This document shows, one piece after another, positions 46,809 to 56,086 of a stretch of DNA of 64,000 bases. Positions within the stretch are counted from its first letter, which is position 1; every line of letters starts with the position of its first letter. The notes under the pieces were generated by a model. The model was not told where the DNA came from, ran no database searches, and saw nothing but the letters and a program-made list of their open reading frames with translations. The position numbers were made by a program, and so were the translations under genes. Source of the stretch: Sphingomonas sp. PP-F2F-A104-K0414. Its GTDB lineage: Bacteria > Pseudomonadota > Alphaproteobacteria > Sphingomonadales > Sphingomonadaceae. Location of the stretch: assembly GCF_004340945.1 (NCBI RefSeq), contig NZ_SLYD01000002.1, forward strand, positions 124,001-188,000, written 5' to 3'.

Positions 46809-47540
46809 TCACGCAACCGCCCTTTTGAGACGGTCGACCAGCCGGTCGCGCGCCGCCAACGGATCGGCGCGACGGTCGACGAGGATGTCGCGCGCCAGGA
46901 AATGGCCGGTCAACCGCAGGCCGTCGAAGATATCCGGCCAAACCGCTTCGCCACCGGTGAGAAGGAAGGGCGGCAATCTGAGCAGCTTGGCCTCATAGCC
47001 GAACGCCGCCCCACGCGAGACGGCCGCGCCGCTCTTTGGACTGACGAAGCCGAGATCCTCTTCGATTCCGCTCGCGACGCAGCGGTCGAGATCAAGGCCG
47101 AAGCCGAGTTCGGCGAGCACCAATAATTCGTACCGGACCAGCGCCGCCGCCCAGCCGCGCGCCGATGGTGCTGCCTCGATCGCGCCGAGTACGCCCTCCA
47201 GCGCATCGTGGATCTGCGGATAGGGCTGCGCTTCGGGCAGCGCCGCCGCCGTCAGCGCGGTGGTCCATTCGAGCGCGCCGGCGCCGAGCGGTTCGCCATG
47301 CATCTGCGCGCGGCTGTGGATCAGTTCAGCCGTTAGCGACGCGAGCTGCTCGCCGGTGCGCGCCCGCCATTCACCCTGGATGACGTTCGCCTGCAACAGC
47401 ACCGGGCGCATCGCGCGCGATCGCCCGCCGCGGACGTAGCCGGGCTGGATGCCATCGTTCCGGGTGAGCGCGCGCACGATCGCGCCGTGCTCGCCGTGTT
47501 GGCGGACGGCGACGACGATGGCGGCTGCGCGGAGGTGCAT
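46809..47540 (-). CDS. recO: DNA repair protein RecO
   Basis: Recombination mediator of the RecFOR pathway that loads RecA onto SSB-coated DNA. It is 243 residues. The N-terminal OB fold has [20 protein letters not shown] and [17 protein letters not shown]. The C-terminal part has [20 protein letters not shown], a typical RecO stretch. It lies upstream of leuB with 40 bases between. Confidence 0.93.
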   Translation of the reverse strand: MHLRAAAIVVAVRQHGEHGAIVRALTRNDGIQPGYVRGGRSRAMRPVLLQANVIQGEWRARTGEQLASLTAELIHSRAQMHGEPLGAGALEWTTALTAAALPEAQPYPQIHDALEGVLGAIEAAPSARGWAAALVRYELLVLAELGFGLDLDRCVASGIEEDLGFVSPKSGAAVSRGAAFGYEAKLLRLPPFLLTGGEAVWPDIFDGLRLTGHFLARDILVDRRADPLAARDRLVDRLKRAVA

Positions 47541-47617
47541 GCTGGTCCTATACCCCGCTCCGCATGGGAGAGTGTAAAAAGGTCTCCACCCCTCTTTCCC
47601 TCAGGATGGGGAGACGA

Positions 47618-48532
47618 TCAGCGGCGGATCTTCTTTGCGAGCGTGGCCAACGCCGGATGCGTTGCGGCGCGTTTGGCCATCGCAATCGCACTATCGAACC
47701 CGCGCAACGCCATCACCGTCACGCGGTTCGCCAGCGTTGGCCGCAACAGCAGCACATCGACGCACGCCGTCCCCCCGTTCGAGAATTGCCGCTTGTGCTG
47801 CCCTTCCCCCTCGGTGAAGTCGAACCGTGCGAACCGCTTCTCCGCGAACAGCGCGCGCATCGCCTCGACCTGCAAAACCACGCCCGGCGACAGGTCGTTA
47901 TGCGCCGGATCATGCCCGACATAGGTGTAACACAGCGAGTCGCCGTCGGCGGTGCAGCACAGATACGCGACCGGCACGCCTGCAATGAACGCCAGCCAGG
48001 CACGCACCCTGTCCTGCGCCGCGAGCGATTCGAGATGGCGCACCGAAGCCGTATCGTCGGGCAGTCCCGATCCCAGCAGCTTCTCCTGATACGTCGTCGC
48101 CGACACCGCGCGGGCGAGCGGGAGGAAGTCGGCGAACGCCGCTACATCGTGATAGCGCCGGATATCGAGCACGCCGCCATTCGCTGCGGCGAGCTTCTTT
48201 GCCTTGCGCTTGATCCCCGACCTTGCGCTGCCGGACAATCCCGCGAGCCACGCCGCCTCCCCCGCCGCAAGATCGATATGATACCGCACATAGTGCTGCC
48301 GAACGAACGCGAGCAGGCCGTGGCGATCGAGACCGGCGAGCATCAGTTCGGGCAACGACGTCACCAGATATCCATCGGCATCGTCGGGCAGCGGCGGCAG
48401 GATCGGTGCTATCGGCGCGAGCACGGCATCGAGCGAAAACGACACGCGCACAAGGCGCCGGGGAATGGTCGCGAGGGTCCGCGCGCCGATCTGGAACTTC
48501 AGCGGCAGGCGTCGAACCGCATCGTCCGCCAC
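47618..48532 (-). CDS. FemAB/CelD-like GNAT-fold acyltransferase
   Basis: A 304-residue protein with a GNAT-like fold of the CelD/BcsL (FemAB-related) type. AGEAAWLAGLSGSARSGIKR then KAKKLAAANGGVLDIRRYHD, followed by WLAFIAGVPVAYLCCTADGD and YVGHDPAHNDLSPGVVLQVE, fit this group. Such proteins often acylate cell-wall or exopolysaccharide precursors. The GTG at 48532 overlaps the deacetylase stop by one base (TAGTG), so the two are coupled and probably serve the same envelope polysaccharide. Confidence 0.78.
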   Translation of the reverse strand: MADDAVRRLPLKFQIGARTLATIPRRLVRVSFSLDAVLAPIAPILPPLPDDADGYLVTSLPELMLAGLDRHGLLAFVRQHYVRYHIDLAAGEAAWLAGLSGSARSGIKRKAKKLAAANGGVLDIRRYHDVAAFADFLPLARAVSATTYQEKLLGSGLPDDTASVRHLESLAAQDRVRAWLAFIAGVPVAYLCCTADGDSLCYTYVGHDPAHNDLSPGVVLQVEAMRALFAEKRFARFDFTEGEGQHKRQFSNGGTACVDVLLLRPTLANRVTVMALRGFDSAIAMAKRAATHPALATLAKKIRR

Positions 48533-49509
48533 TACAGCCCGCGCGATCGCGGCCGTTCCTCGACCCAGTTCGACCAGAGCTGTTCGGCCTGCCGCCAGCG
48601 GGTCCGCAACTGATCGGGCGCGAGCGGCGTATCCGCGCGGTCGAGCGCGAGCGGCGGGCGATCCGCGAAATGATGCGTCGGCAACACTTCGCGCATCTCC
48701 GACAGCATTCCGCACAACGCCGTGAAACGCCGCACATGGACCGCGTTGGGCCGCGTGCCGCTCCGGTTCGCCAGTTCGAAGCCGTGGCTGACGATCGTCA
48801 CCACCGCATGCCCCGACACCGCGGCATGCTCCAGCGCGTCATAGGTCTCGCCAGCCGACAGCGCGCAGAGCTGGAAGGTGCGGATCTTGTCGCGCCGATC
48901 CTCGATCACGGTGACGGGTACTTCGATCACGCCCTTGTCCTGCGAACGGCGGACCGGGGAGATCTGCTGCGCAGGCAGCGAGATGCGGCTCATTCCCGGG
49001 GCTTCCGAGCCGTTATGGCTGCTGTCGTAGCTGAACCCGAGTGCCGCGAGCGCGGTCAACGTGTCGTCATTGGCGGCATAGCTGCCGGCGCGGAAGGCGA
49101 TCGGATGCGGCGCTCCTGCCTCGACCAGCAGTTCGGTGGCGCGCATGAGCAGATCGGTCTGCTCGGCCAGGCTATAGTCGAACAGCGAGAACCGGTCGTG
49201 CGCGACACCCCGGTCACCGGCTTTCGCGGTCGTCCAGTTGGGGTGAAGGTGAAGCTGGACCTCCTGCCCCGCGTCTAGGATCGTCTCGATCATGCGACGA
49301 ATGGGAGCCAGGCCGAAGGTGATGCCGGGCATCGGATCGACAAAGAAACACGCTTTCAGATCGTGCCGCGCGAGTTCGCCCAGTTGATAGGCAAGCCCGA
49401 CGCCGGCCGGCTCAAGCGACCGCGCGTAAATCGCGTCGCAATCGAGCCCGGCGACGTGATGCCGCCACGCGAACTCCGTATCAATAGTCAGGAAGACGGG
49501 CGTGGTCAC
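48532..49509 (-). CDS. Polysaccharide deacetylase family protein
   Basis: A 325-residue NodB-like carbohydrate esterase. It opens VFLTIDTEFAWRHH, with the catalytic/metal Asp in the family position. The metal His lie in VQLHLHPNWTTA, and IAFRAGSYAANDDTLTALAA is the next motif. No signal peptide is seen, so it may act on a lipid-linked or cytoplasmic intermediate. It is coupled to the FemAB-like gene downstream. Confidence 0.85.
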   Translation of the reverse strand: MTTPVFLTIDTEFAWRHHVAGLDCDAIYARSLEPAGVGLAYQLGELARHDLKACFFVDPMPGITFGLAPIRRMIETILDAGQEVQLHLHPNWTTAKAGDRGVAHDRFSLFDYSLAEQTDLLMRATELLVEAGAPHPIAFRAGSYAANDDTLTALAALGFSYDSSHNGSEAPGMSRISLPAQQISPVRRSQDKGVIEVPVTVIEDRRDKIRTFQLCALSAGETYDALEHAAVSGHAVVTIVSHGFELANRSGTRPNAVHVRRFTALCGMLSEMREVLPTHHFADRPPLALDRADTPLAPDQLRTRWRQAEQLWSNWVEERPRSRGL

Positions 49510-49593
49510 TGCGCCCTCTCTATCCGAGGATAATGAAGATCGGGTTTCGTTTCCTTACGATCGCAGGCCGCGAGCGTCGCCGATGGCCACCGA

Positions 49594-51519
49594 TCAGCGC
49601 GAATGGTAGAAATCATACACCTGTTGCGCGACGCCAGCGGACACGCCGGGCGCCTGTTGCAGATCCTGCAAGCTGGCATTGCGGACCGCGCGGCCGGTGC
49701 CGAAGTGCATCAGCAACGCCTTCTTCCGCGCCGGACCGATACCGGGGACCTCGTCGAGCGGGCTGGCGCCGATCGCCTTGCTCCGCTTGTCGCGGTGGAC
49801 ACCGATCGCGAAGCGGTGGACCTCGTCGCGGAGGCGCTGGAGGTAGAACAGGACCGGCGCGTTGACGGGGAGCTGGAACTCGCGGCCGTCGAGCATGTGG
49901 AACACCTCGCGGCCGTCGCGGCCGTGCTCGGGCCCCTTGGCGATGCCGACCAGGCACACGTCCTCGACGCCGATCTCCTCGAGCGCGGCCTTGACCGTAT
50001 TGAGCTGGCCCTTGCCGCCGTCGATGAGCACCAGATCCGGCCAGTCGCCTGAGTCACGATCGGGGTCTTCGGCCTGCGCGCGCGAGAAGCGGCGGGTGAA
50101 GACCTCGCGCATCATCGCGAAATCGTCGCCCGGCGCGGTATCCTTGTTCTTGATGTTGAACTTTCGATACTGGCCTTTCCGAAAGCCCTCAGGCCCGGCA
50201 ACGACCATTGCGCCGGTCGCCGCGGTGCCCTGGATATGGCTGTTGTCGTAGATCTCGATCCGCTGCGGCGGCTCCGGGAGATCGAACAGGTCGGCGACTT
50301 CGCGCAAGAGTTTCGCCTGCGTCGTCGATTCGGCCTGGCGGCGCTCGATCGCCTCGACCGCGTTGCGCGTGGCCTGGTCCATCAGGCGGCGGCGATCGCC
50401 GCGCTGCGGGACCTGGATCGCGACCTTGTAGCCGGCGCGTTCGCCCAACGCCTCGACCAGCAGCGCGCCCTCCGGCAATTCGCGGTCGAGCAGGATCTGC
50501 TTGGGCGGCGGCACGTCCTCGTAGAACTGGCCAAGGAAGCTGGTCAGCACCTCATCCTCGGGGACATCGTTGGTGTGCTGCGGAAAGAAGCTGCGATGCC
50601 CCCAGTTCTGGCCGCCGCGGATGAAGAACGCCTGGATGCCGATCAGCCCGTCCTTGCACGCCATCGCGAAGATGTCGGCGTCGCCCACGCCCTCCGCGTT
50701 GATCGCCTGCGTGCCCTGGATGAAGGTGAGCGCGCGGAGACGATCGCGGAGCAAAGCCGCGAGTTCGAAGTCCATGTTCTCCGCGGCGGCCTGCATCTGC
50801 GCGCCGAGCTTGGCCTGCACGCCGGTCGACTTGCCGCCGAGGAACGCCTTCGCATCCTCGGTCAGTTCCCGGTACGCGGCCTCGTCAATTCGGCCGACGC
50901 ACGGCGCGGAGCAGCGCTTGATCTGATACAACAGGCACGGCCGGTCGCGGGTCTTGAAGAAGCTGTCGGTGCAACTGCGCAGGAGGAACAGCTTCTGGAG
51001 CGCGTTGAGCGTGTTGTTGACCGACCCGGCGCTGGCGAACGGGCCGTAGTAATTGCCCTTCGCGCGCCGCGCGCCGCGGTGTTTCTGGACGCGCGGGAAG
51101 GCATGGTCGTCGCGCAGGAGGATGAACGGGAAGCTCTTATCGTCGCGCAGCAACACGTTGTACGCGGGGCGATACCGCTTGATAAGCTGCGATTCGAGCA
51201 GCAGCGCTTCGGCCTCGTTGTTGGTCGTGACGATCGTCATCGACCGGGTCTGCGACACCATCCGCTGAAGGCGCTTGGTCAGCCGCTCGACCTGGACGTA
51301 GTTGGCGACGCGGTTCCGCAGCGCGCGCGCCTTGCCGACGTACAGCACGTCGCCGCGTGCATCCTGCATGCGGTAGACGCCGGGGCGGATCGGCAGCGTG
51401 TCGAGCACGTTGCGGATCGCGGCCACGCCCGCCGCGAGATCGGGCGCCTCCCCGCCGCCGCGGACGGCGAAGGTGGATTTGTCTTCGTTGAAACGGTCGG
51501 GGGAATTGGGAGCGGACAT
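49594..51519 (-). CDS. uvrC: Excinuclease ABC subunit C
   Basis: Makes both incisions in nucleotide excision repair. It is 641 residues. The GIY-YIG nuclease domain is near the N-terminus (PGVYRMQDARGDVLYVGKAR). Then come a Cys-rich region (QIKRCSAPCVGRI), the UVR motif region (about 210-245), the RNase H-like C-terminal nuclease (IEIYDNSHIQGTAATGAMVV and LVLIDGGKGQLNTVKAAL), and helix-hairpin-helix motifs (LDEVPGIGPARKKALLMHFG). The N-terminus is about 30 residues longer than usual, and an in-frame start further in is possible. Confidence 0.97.
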   Translation of the reverse strand: MSAPNSPDRFNEDKSTFAVRGGGEAPDLAAGVAAIRNVLDTLPIRPGVYRMQDARGDVLYVGKARALRNRVANYVQVERLTKRLQRMVSQTRSMTIVTTNNEAEALLLESQLIKRYRPAYNVLLRDDKSFPFILLRDDHAFPRVQKHRGARRAKGNYYGPFASAGSVNNTLNALQKLFLLRSCTDSFFKTRDRPCLLYQIKRCSAPCVGRIDEAAYRELTEDAKAFLGGKSTGVQAKLGAQMQAAAENMDFELAALLRDRLRALTFIQGTQAINAEGVGDADIFAMACKDGLIGIQAFFIRGGQNWGHRSFFPQHTNDVPEDEVLTSFLGQFYEDVPPPKQILLDRELPEGALLVEALGERAGYKVAIQVPQRGDRRRLMDQATRNAVEAIERRQAESTTQAKLLREVADLFDLPEPPQRIEIYDNSHIQGTAATGAMVVAGPEGFRKGQYRKFNIKNKDTAPGDDFAMMREVFTRRFSRAQAEDPDRDSGDWPDLVLIDGGKGQLNTVKAALEEIGVEDVCLVGIAKGPEHGRDGREVFHMLDGREFQLPVNAPVLFYLQRLRDEVHRFAIGVHRDKRSKAIGASPLDEVPGIGPARKKALLMHFGTGRAVRNASLQDLQQAPGVSAGVAQQVYDFYHSR

Positions 51520-51587
51520 CGACTGGAATCTAGGGGCTGAGTGGCGCTTCCGCTACCGCCCGGATGTCCGGGAGCGATGCAGACACG

Positions 51588-51620
51588 AAAAAGGCCGGTC
51601 CGACCCCTGTCGAACCGGCC
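51588..51620 (-). terminator. Rho-independent terminator of infC
   Basis: On the minus strand GGCCGGTTCGAC pairs with GTCGGACCGGCC (one mismatch) around a 4-base loop and is followed by TTTTTCG. It lies about 40 bases after the infC stop. Confidence 0.88.
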
Positions 51621-51657
51621 TCATAGCCTGCGCACCCTGATCGGTGGCGTTGCAGCC

Positions 51658-52203
51658 TTACTTCGGTGCGAGCACCATCAGCATCTGGCGACCTTCCATG
51701 CGCGGGTACGCCTCGATCTTGGCGATCTCCGCGACGTCGTCCTGAACGCGCTTCAACAGGTTCATGCCGAGCTGGCCATGGCTGAGCTCGCGACCGCGGA
51801 ACCGCAGCGTAATCTTGACCTTGTCGCCCTCGCCTATGAAGTCGTTCACCTTCTTCATCTTCGTGTCGTAGTCGTGGTCGTCGATATTCGGACGCATCTT
51901 GATCTCCTTGATCTCCTGCGTCTTCTGCGACTTGCGTGCAAGGTTCGCCTTCTTCTGCGCCTCGTACTTGAACTTGCCGACATCGAGGAACTTGGCGACG
52001 GGCGGATCAGCGTTAGGCGACACTTCGACCAGGTCGAGGCCATGCTCGGCTGCCTGCTCGATCGCTTCGCGCGTGTACATCACGCCCAGATTCTCGCCCT
52101 CGTGATCGATCACGCGGACCTTCTGGCTCTGGATGAATTCGTTGAATCGCGGGCCGTTCATTGCGGGCGTCTGCATCGGCCGGCGCATCGTGGGAGGACG
52201 TAT
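51658..52203 (-). CDS. infC: Translation initiation factor IF-3, probable AUA start
   Basis: Binds the 30S subunit and checks start-codon choice. The body begins [20 protein letters not shown], with [20 protein letters not shown] and [18 protein letters not shown] following, and ends [22 protein letters not shown]-3 genes often use rare start codons, which lets the factor repress its own translation. Here AGGAG (52212-52216) lies 8 bases before an in-frame ATA at 52203, giving 181 residues. The first ATG (52188) is 23 bases from that site, and two later ATGs follow; starting at 52188 would give 176 residues. thrS is directly upstream. Confidence 0.93.
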   Translation of the reverse strand: MRPPTMRRPMQTPAMNGPRFNEFIQSQKVRVIDHEGENLGVMYTREAIEQAAEHGLDLVEVSPNADPPVAKFLDVGKFKYEAQKKANLARKSQKTQEIKEIKMRPNIDDHDYDTKMKKVNDFIGEGDKVKITLRFRGRELSHGQLGMNLLKRVQDDVAEIAKIEAYPRMEGRQMLMVLAPK

Positions 52204-52216
52204 GGGGTTTGCTCCT
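52201..52216 (-). promoter_or_regulatory. Shine-Dalgarno and ATA start of infC
   Basis: AGGAG with an 8-base spacer (CAAACCCC) leads to ATA, in frame with IF-3. No ATG, GTG or TTG is as well placed. Non-AUG starts are a known autoregulatory feature of infC; use of ATA here is inferred. Confidence 0.6.
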
Positions 52217-52286
52217 GAAGTTTCTGACAATATTTGGGCCGGCGTATAGCGCAGAAACCCGCGCTCGGAAAGCCGGCCCCGTTGGA

Positions 52287-54275
52287 TCACATATCGGGTG
52301 CGCGGGCCTCGTCCGCAAGACGCGCGATCGCCTCGTCGAGCGTCAGTATGGTCTGAGCCTGGCTGCCGAGCGTGCGCAGCGCGACCTTGCCCTCCTCGGC
52401 CTCGCGCTTGCCGACGACCAGCAGGTTCGGCACCTTCGCCAGACTGTGCTCGCGCACCTTGTAGTTGATCTTCTCGTTGCGGAGATCGGTTTCGACGCGG
52501 ATGCCCGCCGCCTTCAGCTTGGCCGCGACCTCGACCGCATAGTCGTCGGCATCCGACACGATCGTCGCGACGACCGCCTGCACCGGTGCGAGCCAGAGCG
52601 GGAAGCGGCCGGCGTGATGCTCGATCAGGATGCCGAGGAAGCGCTCGAACGTGCCGAGGATCGCGCGGTGGAGCATCACCGGACGATGCCGCTCGCCGTC
52701 CGCGCCAACGTACGAGGCGTCGAGTCGCTCGGGCAGCACGTAATCGAGCTGCAACGTCCCGCACTGCCACGTCCGGCCGATCGCGTCGGTCAGGTGGAAT
52801 TCGAGCTTCGGACCGTAGAACGCGCCCTCACCCGGCAGCTCCTCGAACTGGAAGCGGTCTTCCATCAAGCCGGCGAGCCTCAGCGCCTCGCGGAGATCGC
52901 CCTCGGCACGGTCCCACAGCGCGTCATCGCCGGCGCGATTGTCGGGGCGCAACGCGAGCTTCACCATGTAATCGGCAAAGCCCAGGTCGCGGTACACCGC
53001 GTCAAGCAGTTCACAGAACGCGCGCGTCTCGGCGACGATCTGCTCGGGTGTGCAGAAGATGTGCGCGTCGTCCTGCGTGAACTGGCGAACGCGCATGATG
53101 CCGTGCAGCGCGCCGTGCGGCTCGTTGCGGTGGCAGCAGCCGAACTCGGCGAGCCGCAGCGGCAGGTCGCGGTACGACTTGATCCCCTGGCGGAAGACTT
53201 GGACGTGCGCCGGGCAATTCATCGGCTTGAGCGCCATCAGGTCGCCCTTGCCGGTCAGCACGGGGGCGTTCGGATCGATCCCGGGCACCTCGTCGGGGAC
53301 CACGAACATGTTCTCGCGGAACTTGCCCCAATGGCCCGACGCCTCCCACAGCTTGGCATCCATCAGCTGCGGCGTCTTGATCTCGGCATAGCCCGCGGCG
53401 TCGAGCTTGCGGCGCATATACGCCTCGAGCTGACGCCACATCACCCAGCCCTTGGGATGCCAGAACACCGAGCCCTGCGCTTCGGACTGGAGATGGAACA
53501 GGTCCATTTCCTGCGCGATGCGGCGGTGGTCGCGCTTGGCCGCTTCCTCGATCCGCAGCAGATGCGCGTCGAGCTGCTTCTTGTTGAGCCAGCCGGTACC
53601 GTAGATGCGTGACATCATCGCGTTCTTCTGGTCGCCGCGCCAATACGCACCCGACACACGAGTCAGCTTGAACGCGGCGGGGTCGAGCTTGCCGGTCGAG
53701 GCCATGTGCGGGCCGCGGCACATGTCGAGCCACTCGCCCTGGCGGTAGATCGTCAGTTCCTCGCCCTCAGGCAGTTCGGCGGCCCATTCGGCCTTGAAGC
53801 TCTCACCCTGCTGCGTCCAGCGATCGATCAACTGCTGGCGCGACCAGACCTCGCGCAGGAACGGCTCGTTCCGGGCGATGATCGCGCGCATCTCGGCTTC
53901 GATCGCGGGAAGGTCCTCGTCGGTGAAGGGACGATCCTTGGGGGCGAAGTCGTAATAGAAGCCGTCATCGGTTGCGGGACCGAAGGTGATCTGCGTGCCG
54001 GGGAACAGGTGCTGGACCGCCTCTGCCATGACGTGCGCGAGATCGTGGCGGACGAGTTCGAGCGCATCCGCCTCGTCGCGCGCGGTCACCAGCGCGAGCG
54101 CGGTATCGCCCTCGAACGGCCGGTTGAGATCGCGCACCTGCCCGTCGATGCGTGCGGCGAGCGCGGCCTTGGCGAGGCCAGGGCCGATCGCGGCGGCGAC
54201 ATCCGCGGGGGTAGTCCCGGGCGCAACCTCGCGGACGGAACCGTCGGGGAGCGTGATTCGGAACATTGCGGACAT
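52287..54275 (-). CDS. thrS: Threonyl-tRNA synthetase
   Basis: Class II synthetase of 662 residues. The N-terminal TGS domain has [20 protein letters not shown]. The editing domain has [19 protein letters not shown]-type sequence ([20 protein letters not shown]). The catalytic core has [40 protein letters not shown] and [20 protein letters not shown]. An anticodon-binding domain ends the protein. The ATG at 54275 was chosen; MFRITL three codons on is also possible. A perfect 12-bp hairpin precedes it. infC follows after 83 bases, the usual thrS-infC order. Confidence 0.97.
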   Translation of the reverse strand: MSAMFRITLPDGSVREVAPGTTPADVAAAIGPGLAKAALAARIDGQVRDLNRPFEGDTALALVTARDEADALELVRHDLAHVMAEAVQHLFPGTQITFGPATDDGFYYDFAPKDRPFTDEDLPAIEAEMRAIIARNEPFLREVWSRQQLIDRWTQQGESFKAEWAAELPEGEELTIYRQGEWLDMCRGPHMASTGKLDPAAFKLTRVSGAYWRGDQKNAMMSRIYGTGWLNKKQLDAHLLRIEEAAKRDHRRIAQEMDLFHLQSEAQGSVFWHPKGWVMWRQLEAYMRRKLDAAGYAEIKTPQLMDAKLWEASGHWGKFRENMFVVPDEVPGIDPNAPVLTGKGDLMALKPMNCPAHVQVFRQGIKSYRDLPLRLAEFGCCHRNEPHGALHGIMRVRQFTQDDAHIFCTPEQIVAETRAFCELLDAVYRDLGFADYMVKLALRPDNRAGDDALWDRAEGDLREALRLAGLMEDRFQFEELPGEGAFYGPKLEFHLTDAIGRTWQCGTLQLDYVLPERLDASYVGADGERHRPVMLHRAILGTFERFLGILIEHHAGRFPLWLAPVQAVVATIVSDADDYAVEVAAKLKAAGIRVETDLRNEKINYKVREHSLAKVPNLLVVGKREAEEGKVALRTLGSQAQTILTLDEAIARLADEARAPDM

Positions 54276-54295
54276 GGGAGACTTTCTCTCGGGAT

Positions 54296-54323
54296 GACGT
54301 GCGCGGACCGATCCGCGCACGTC
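54296..54323. promoter_or_regulatory. Perfect 12-bp hairpin in the thrS leader
   Basis: GACGTGCGCGGA and TCCGCGCACGTC are exact inverted arms with a 4-base loop, ending 20 bases before the thrS start codon. No T run follows, so it is not a plain terminator. It could be an operator, an mRNA control element for thrS, or a shared element of the divergent thrS/54411 region. Confidence 0.6.
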
Positions 54324-54410
54324 GTGTATATAAGGTGATACGCGCACAGGGCTACTCCAGACGGACATGCGCCGGATTGGGGAGTGCCTGGGCGTTTTGG
54401 GAGAGTGCCG

Positions 54411-54971
54411 ATGCTGGGTCTGCTGATGATGCTGTCCGCCGCTGCCGCGCCTGCTGCGGGCCCTGCTGCGACCTGCGCGCCAACGCGGTTGGCGGCGTGC
54501 CGCGATACGAACCAGCTGATCACGGCGCCAGCGTTCACGGCGTCAGTCCGGCGGTTCATCGGCAAGCGCAAGGCGTCGTATCTTTATGCGAACGGCGATG
54601 TCGCGGATCAGCAGATCGAGGTCCTGCATGGGCCGCCCGACGAACCGACCCGGATCGGGGCGCTGTACCGCTTCACCGCGTGCCGGGCGCATAGTTGTCC
54701 TGAGAAGGGCGCAGCGGTGCTCGATCCGGCCGGAAAGATCGTGGCGCTGGCGATCCTGTATTCGCCGTGCGCGACCGCCGACCCGCGCCACTGCAACCGG
54801 CGCGAGGATCTGGTGGTGTTCATGGGCGAGCGGGATCGCTTGCAGCGAGTGGAGGTGGCGGCGAATTTGCGCGCCTGGGCTGTGGAGCAGGCGGCGGGGA
54901 GCTATACGCTGCCGGGCCAGCCGAAGATGCGGTTCGGGGGGATGCAGGTGATCGATCCGACGGCGAGGTGA
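54411..54971 (+). CDS. Exported protein with an Ivy-like CxxHxC motif
   Basis: A 186-residue secreted protein: signal peptide [22 protein letters not shown] ahead of the ATG at 54411. The mature part has six or more Cys and a segment [21 protein letters not shown]. This resembles the CKPHDC loop and following strand of Ivy-type lysozyme inhibitors, which suggests a periplasmic lysozyme inhibitor. The match is by eye and short, so the function stays tentative. It is divergent from thrS and convergent with ldcA. Confidence 0.65.
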   Translation: MLGLLMMLSAAAAPAAGPAATCAPTRLAACRDTNQLITAPAFTASVRRFIGKRKASYLYANGDVADQQIEVLHGPPDEPTRIGALYRFTACRAHSCPEKGAAVLDPAGKIVALAILYSPCATADPRHCNRREDLVVFMGERDRLQRVEVAANLRAWAVEQAAGSYTLPGQPKMRFGGMQVIDPTAR

Positions 54972-55005
54972 AACGCCAGCGCTCGGCGTTCTCGCTCAGC
55001 CCCTC

Positions 55006-55090
55006 CGTCATCCCAGCGAAAGCTGGGATCTCCCGGTTCGAGCCGCGACATACGCCAACGGGGATACCCCAGCTTTCGCTGGGGTGACGG
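55006..55090. repeat. Family B palindromic element, copy B7
   Basis: Arms CGTCATCCCAGCGAAAGCTG and CCCAGCTTTCGCTGGGGTGA, with CTCCCGGTTCGAGCC in the centre, as in copy B5. It lies in the 247-base convergent gap between the Ivy-like gene and ldcA. Confidence 0.85.
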
Positions 55091-55102
55091 TAGAGGGGGT
55101 GG

Positions 55103-55160
55103 GACGGTCGGGCGGGGTTGACGGTCGGGCGGGGTTGACGGTCGGGGGGATGACGGTCGA
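55103..55160. repeat. Short 17-bp tandem repeat
   Basis: GACGGTCGGGCGGGGTT occurs twice in a row (55103-55119, 55120-55136), followed by a shortened third unit (GACGGTCGGGGGGAT) and GACGGTCGAAG. It lies next to copy B7 and has the look of slippage at a GACGG end. Confidence 0.8.
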
Positions 55161-55218
55161 AGCCGGGCACGGACGGGACTTCCTCGCTGCCCTCGCAGCC
55201 CCCGCTAGCCAGACCCTC

Positions 55219-56034
55219 TCAAACCACCCCGAACGGCACCACGCGGTTCGCCTGCGTGTGGCCGATCTCCGCCCGCCCGAGATACGGCACGCCCATGTCA
55301 CGCGACCAGCGGACCATCATGTAATCCAGCGTTTCGCCCCATGGCGGATCGTTCTCCTGCACCGCGGTCACCGCGCCGAGCCGCAACCCCGCGATACCCT
55401 TCAACTGCGTGGCGTTTGCGACTTTGAAGAGCATGCGGTCGATCGCGTACATCGGCTCCGACACCTCCTCGACGATCAGGACGTGATCGGTGAGATCGGG
55501 CAGCCACGGTGTGCCGATCAGCGAGGTCAGGATGCTGAGGTTGAACGCCGCTGAAGGACGCCCATCCAGCCCAGGCTCAAGTCCCTCGCGATCGCCGCGC
55601 ACCATCCAGCCGAGCGACCGCGCGACCGTCGCCTCGCCGTCGTGGCGGTTGATGTCGCTGACCATCGGCCCGTGCACCGGTCGGCCAATCCTGCGGGCAT
55701 AGAGTGCGCCGAGGAGGAAGCCGACATCGGAATAGCCGAGATACGTCTTGTGGCGCGCGGCGCGGCCGAGTTCGGGCATGACCATCGCGAGGATGCGGTT
55801 GGCGCCGTAGCCGCCGCGCAGGAACCAGAGCGCGTCGAATGCCGGATCGTTGGCGTATTCGAGAAACGCCGCCGCGCGGCGAAAGTCGGAGCCAGCGAAA
55901 TGGCCGTCGGTCTCCAGGCATTGCGGGTGGAAGACGAGTTCGACCTCAGGAAACGCAGTCGCCGCGTAAGCGGTCATCTTGGCAATTGCCGCGGGATTGG
56001 TCCGGCTCGACGCGGCGAGGACACCGATGCGCAT
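55219..56034 (-). CDS. ldcA: LD-carboxypeptidase (S66 family)
   Basis: Removes the terminal D-Ala from murein tetrapeptides in the cytoplasm during peptidoglycan recycling. It is 271 residues from the ATG at 56034 ([20 protein letters not shown]). The nucleophile region is [15 protein letters not shown] followed by [12 protein letters not shown], and the catalytic Glu/His region is [10 protein letters not shown] and later [16 protein letters not shown]. It has no signal peptide. It is divergent from mpl with 52 bases between starts, so the two recycling genes share a promoter region. Confidence 0.93.
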   Translation of the reverse strand: MRIGVLAASSRTNPAAIAKMTAYAATAFPEVELVFHPQCLETDGHFAGSDFRRAAAFLEYANDPAFDALWFLRGGYGANRILAMVMPELGRAARHKTYLGYSDVGFLLGALYARRIGRPVHGPMVSDINRHDGEATVARSLGWMVRGDREGLEPGLDGRPSAAFNLSILTSLIGTPWLPDLTDHVLIVEEVSEPMYAIDRMLFKVANATQLKGIAGLRLGAVTAVQENDPPWGETLDYMMVRWSRDMGVPYLGRAEIGHTQANRVVPFGVV

Positions 56035-56086
56035 TGTTCGTGTTCCCGACCTTGCCCCGTTACCAAACCGCCCATATCGCGACGTC

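Noticed and set aside
54276-54400. A T-box leader ahead of thrS
   Set aside because: No AGGGTGGNACCGCG-type T-box sequence is present, and T-boxes are not expected in alphaproteobacteria. Only a simple 12-bp hairpin is seen.
55979-56086. An N-terminal extension of mpl
   Set aside because: The open frame continues upstream into ldcA on the other strand, but the residues are not family-like and the Rossmann motif follows directly after the ATG at 56087.
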